This document shows positions 63,089-64,000 of a DNA stretch of 64,000 bases, piece after piece. A model generated the notes under the pieces. That model was given only the letters and a program-made list of their open reading frames with translations, made no database searches and had not been told where the DNA came from. A program made the translations under genes and the position numbers. Position 1 is the first letter of the stretch. Each line of letters opens with the position of its first letter. Source of the stretch: Kutzneria buriramensis (GTDB taxonomy: Bacteria > Actinomycetota > Actinomycetes > Mycobacteriales > Pseudonocardiaceae); the NCBI RefSeq assembly GCF_003387475.1, contig NZ_QUNO01000003.1, forward strand, positions 310,001-374,000, in the 5' to 3' direction.

Positions 63089-64000
63089 TCAACCCCGAAC
63101 GAACTTCTCCACCTGAGCGGCCACGTCCACCGGCGACGGCATGGCCGCGATCTCGGCGGCGACCTCGGCCGCGTTGGTGCGGAACTTGTCCTCCTCCAGC
63201 ACCTGTCGGATCACCCTCGCGTCCAGCTCCTCCTCCTCGACCTGGAGGCCGACGCCGCGGTTGTGCACCGCGCCGGCGTTGACGTAGCGGTCCGCGCCGC
63301 TCGGCGCGACCAGCTGCGGCACGCCCATCGCCAGCGGCGTCATCGCGGTGCCGGCGCCGCCGTGGTGGATCAGCAGCGAACTGGTCGCCAGCAACGAGTT
63401 CAGCGGGATCCAGCCGGCCACGTGGACGTTGGACGGCAGGGTGCCCAGGCCGCTGACGTCGACCTTGTCGCCGAGCGCCACCACGAAGTCGGCGTCGACG
63501 TCCGGGGCCGCCTCGATGACCCGCTCCACCGGGCCGAGGCCGTTCATCTGCGGCGCCACCGTGCCGAGCGTGACCGCGACACGCGGCCGGTCGCCGACCT
63601 CGCCCAGCCACTCCGGCTCGACGCCGCCGCCGTTGTACGGGACGTAGCGCATGGACCAGCCCTCGGGCTCGCCGGCGAGCATGCTCGGCGGGGCCACGTC
63701 GACGTACGCGCGGCGCTCCGGCAGCTCGACGCCGTGCTCCTCGAACTCGGCGGCCATGTGCTCGCGGAACGCCTCCGGCACGCCGTCGCCGCGGATCATG
63801 CCGAAGCCGTGGCCGACCCACGGGGTTCCCAGCTTGGCCGCGGCGATCAGGCCGACGCCGCCGAGCAGGCCCTGCACGATCACGTCCGGCCGGAACCGCT
63901 CGGCCACCGCCAGCACGCCCGGCAGCAGCGGCCGGCTCAGCACCGGCATGAACGCGCCCATCTCGCGGACGTCGGTGATGCGGCGGCTGAGAAGCTCCTG
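63089..64000 (-). CDS. Glycosyltransferase, GT1/MGT type (partial)
   Basis: At least 303 residues of a GT-B glycosyltransferase, cut by the window edge at its N-terminus. The nucleotide-sugar-binding motif LLIHHGGAGTAMTPLAMGVP and QLVAPSGADRYVNAGAV match EryCIII/MGT-like natural-product glycosyltransferases that use dTDP-deoxysugars, or UDP-sugars in macrolide inactivation. It is 63 bp upstream of the P450-like gene on the same strand and probably works with it. The rest of the gene is outside the window. Confidence 0.85.
   Translation of the reverse strand, partial: QELLSRRITDVREMGAFMPVLSRPLLPGVLAVAERFRPDVIVQGLLGGVGLIAAAKLGTPWVGHGFGMIRGDGVPEAFREHMAAEFEEHGVELPERRAYVDVAPPSMLAGEPEGWSMRYVPYNGGGVEPEWLGEVGDRPRVAVTLGTVAPQMNGLGPVERVIEAAPDVDADFVVALGDKVDVSGLGTLPSNVHVAGWIPLNSLLATSSLLIHHGGAGTAMTPLAMGVPQLVAPSGADRYVNAGAVHNRGVGLQVEEEELDARVIRQVLEEDKFRTNAAEVAAEIAAMPSPVDVAAQVEKFVRG

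Overview
The window is about 70% G+C, uses GTG and TTG starts freely, and its genes have close relatives among actinobacteria (SigB-type sigma factor, DUF3039, DUF3099, single-domain XylG, Uma2, SigH/SigR-like promoter). It most resembles a large-genome soil member of the Pseudonocardiales (Kutzneria/Amycolatopsis-like). That placement is inference. I saw no tRNA, rRNA, CRISPR array, insertion sequence or phage gene, so this looks like a chromosomal segment rich in accessory metabolism.

Layout, left part. 1-2.4 kb: minus-strand D-xylose ABC transporter (xylF, xylG, start of the permease). 2.4-10 kb: SF2 helicase, YihY/BrkB membrane protein, DUF3039, pseudouridine catabolism pair psuG-psuK, DUF3099, a methyltransferase overlapping dtd. 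10-13.5 kb: sigB with a SigH/SigE-like promoter, a strong terminator plus a long palindrome, then class I fumarase. 13.5-17.1 kb: Lnu-like nucleotidyltransferase overlapping a membrane protein, two paralogous lipoproteins, DUF1453 protein, Uma2 nuclease.

17.2-25.5 kb is a complete oxidative uronate regulon: MHS-type importer, uronate dehydrogenase, glucarate dehydratase, 5-dehydro-4-deoxyglucarate dehydratase, ketoglutarate-semialdehyde dehydrogenase, an IclR regulator and an uncharacterised TIM-barrel-like protein. Together they should take glucuronate or galacturonate to 2-oxoglutarate. Three near-identical operator sites (core TGTAAACGTTT) lie before kdgD, iclR and udh.

25.7-37.1 kb holds a 3,562-residue secreted Rhs/YD-repeat protein with three LamG-like domains, a HINT autoprocessing domain and a C-terminal nuclease-like toxin tip, followed 13 bp later by a beta-helix-like candidate immunity gene. 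This is the strongest candidate for an undescribed system here. 37.2-43.4 kb: peptidoglycan amidase, RtcB RNA ligase, histidine phosphatase, Tat-exported phospholipase C fused to a YVTN propeller.

43.5-57.5 kb is a block of secreted polymer-degrading enzymes: GH8, GH78 rhamnosidase, GH27 alpha-galactosidase, two GH18 chitinases with nearly identical chitin-binding modules, and a large subtilase/sedolisin-like protease. DasR-type dre sites before GH8 and the first chitinase suggest N-acetylglucosamine-responsive control. 57.5-62 kb: MFS transporter, SGNH hydrolase, MarR regulator, GIDE-like membrane protein and an NmrA-like reductase; a 34-bp element is shared by the marR and reductase promoters. 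62-64 kb: a P450-fold protein without its haem cysteine next to a GT1 glycosyltransferase that runs off the edge, perhaps the border of a glycosylated natural-product cluster.
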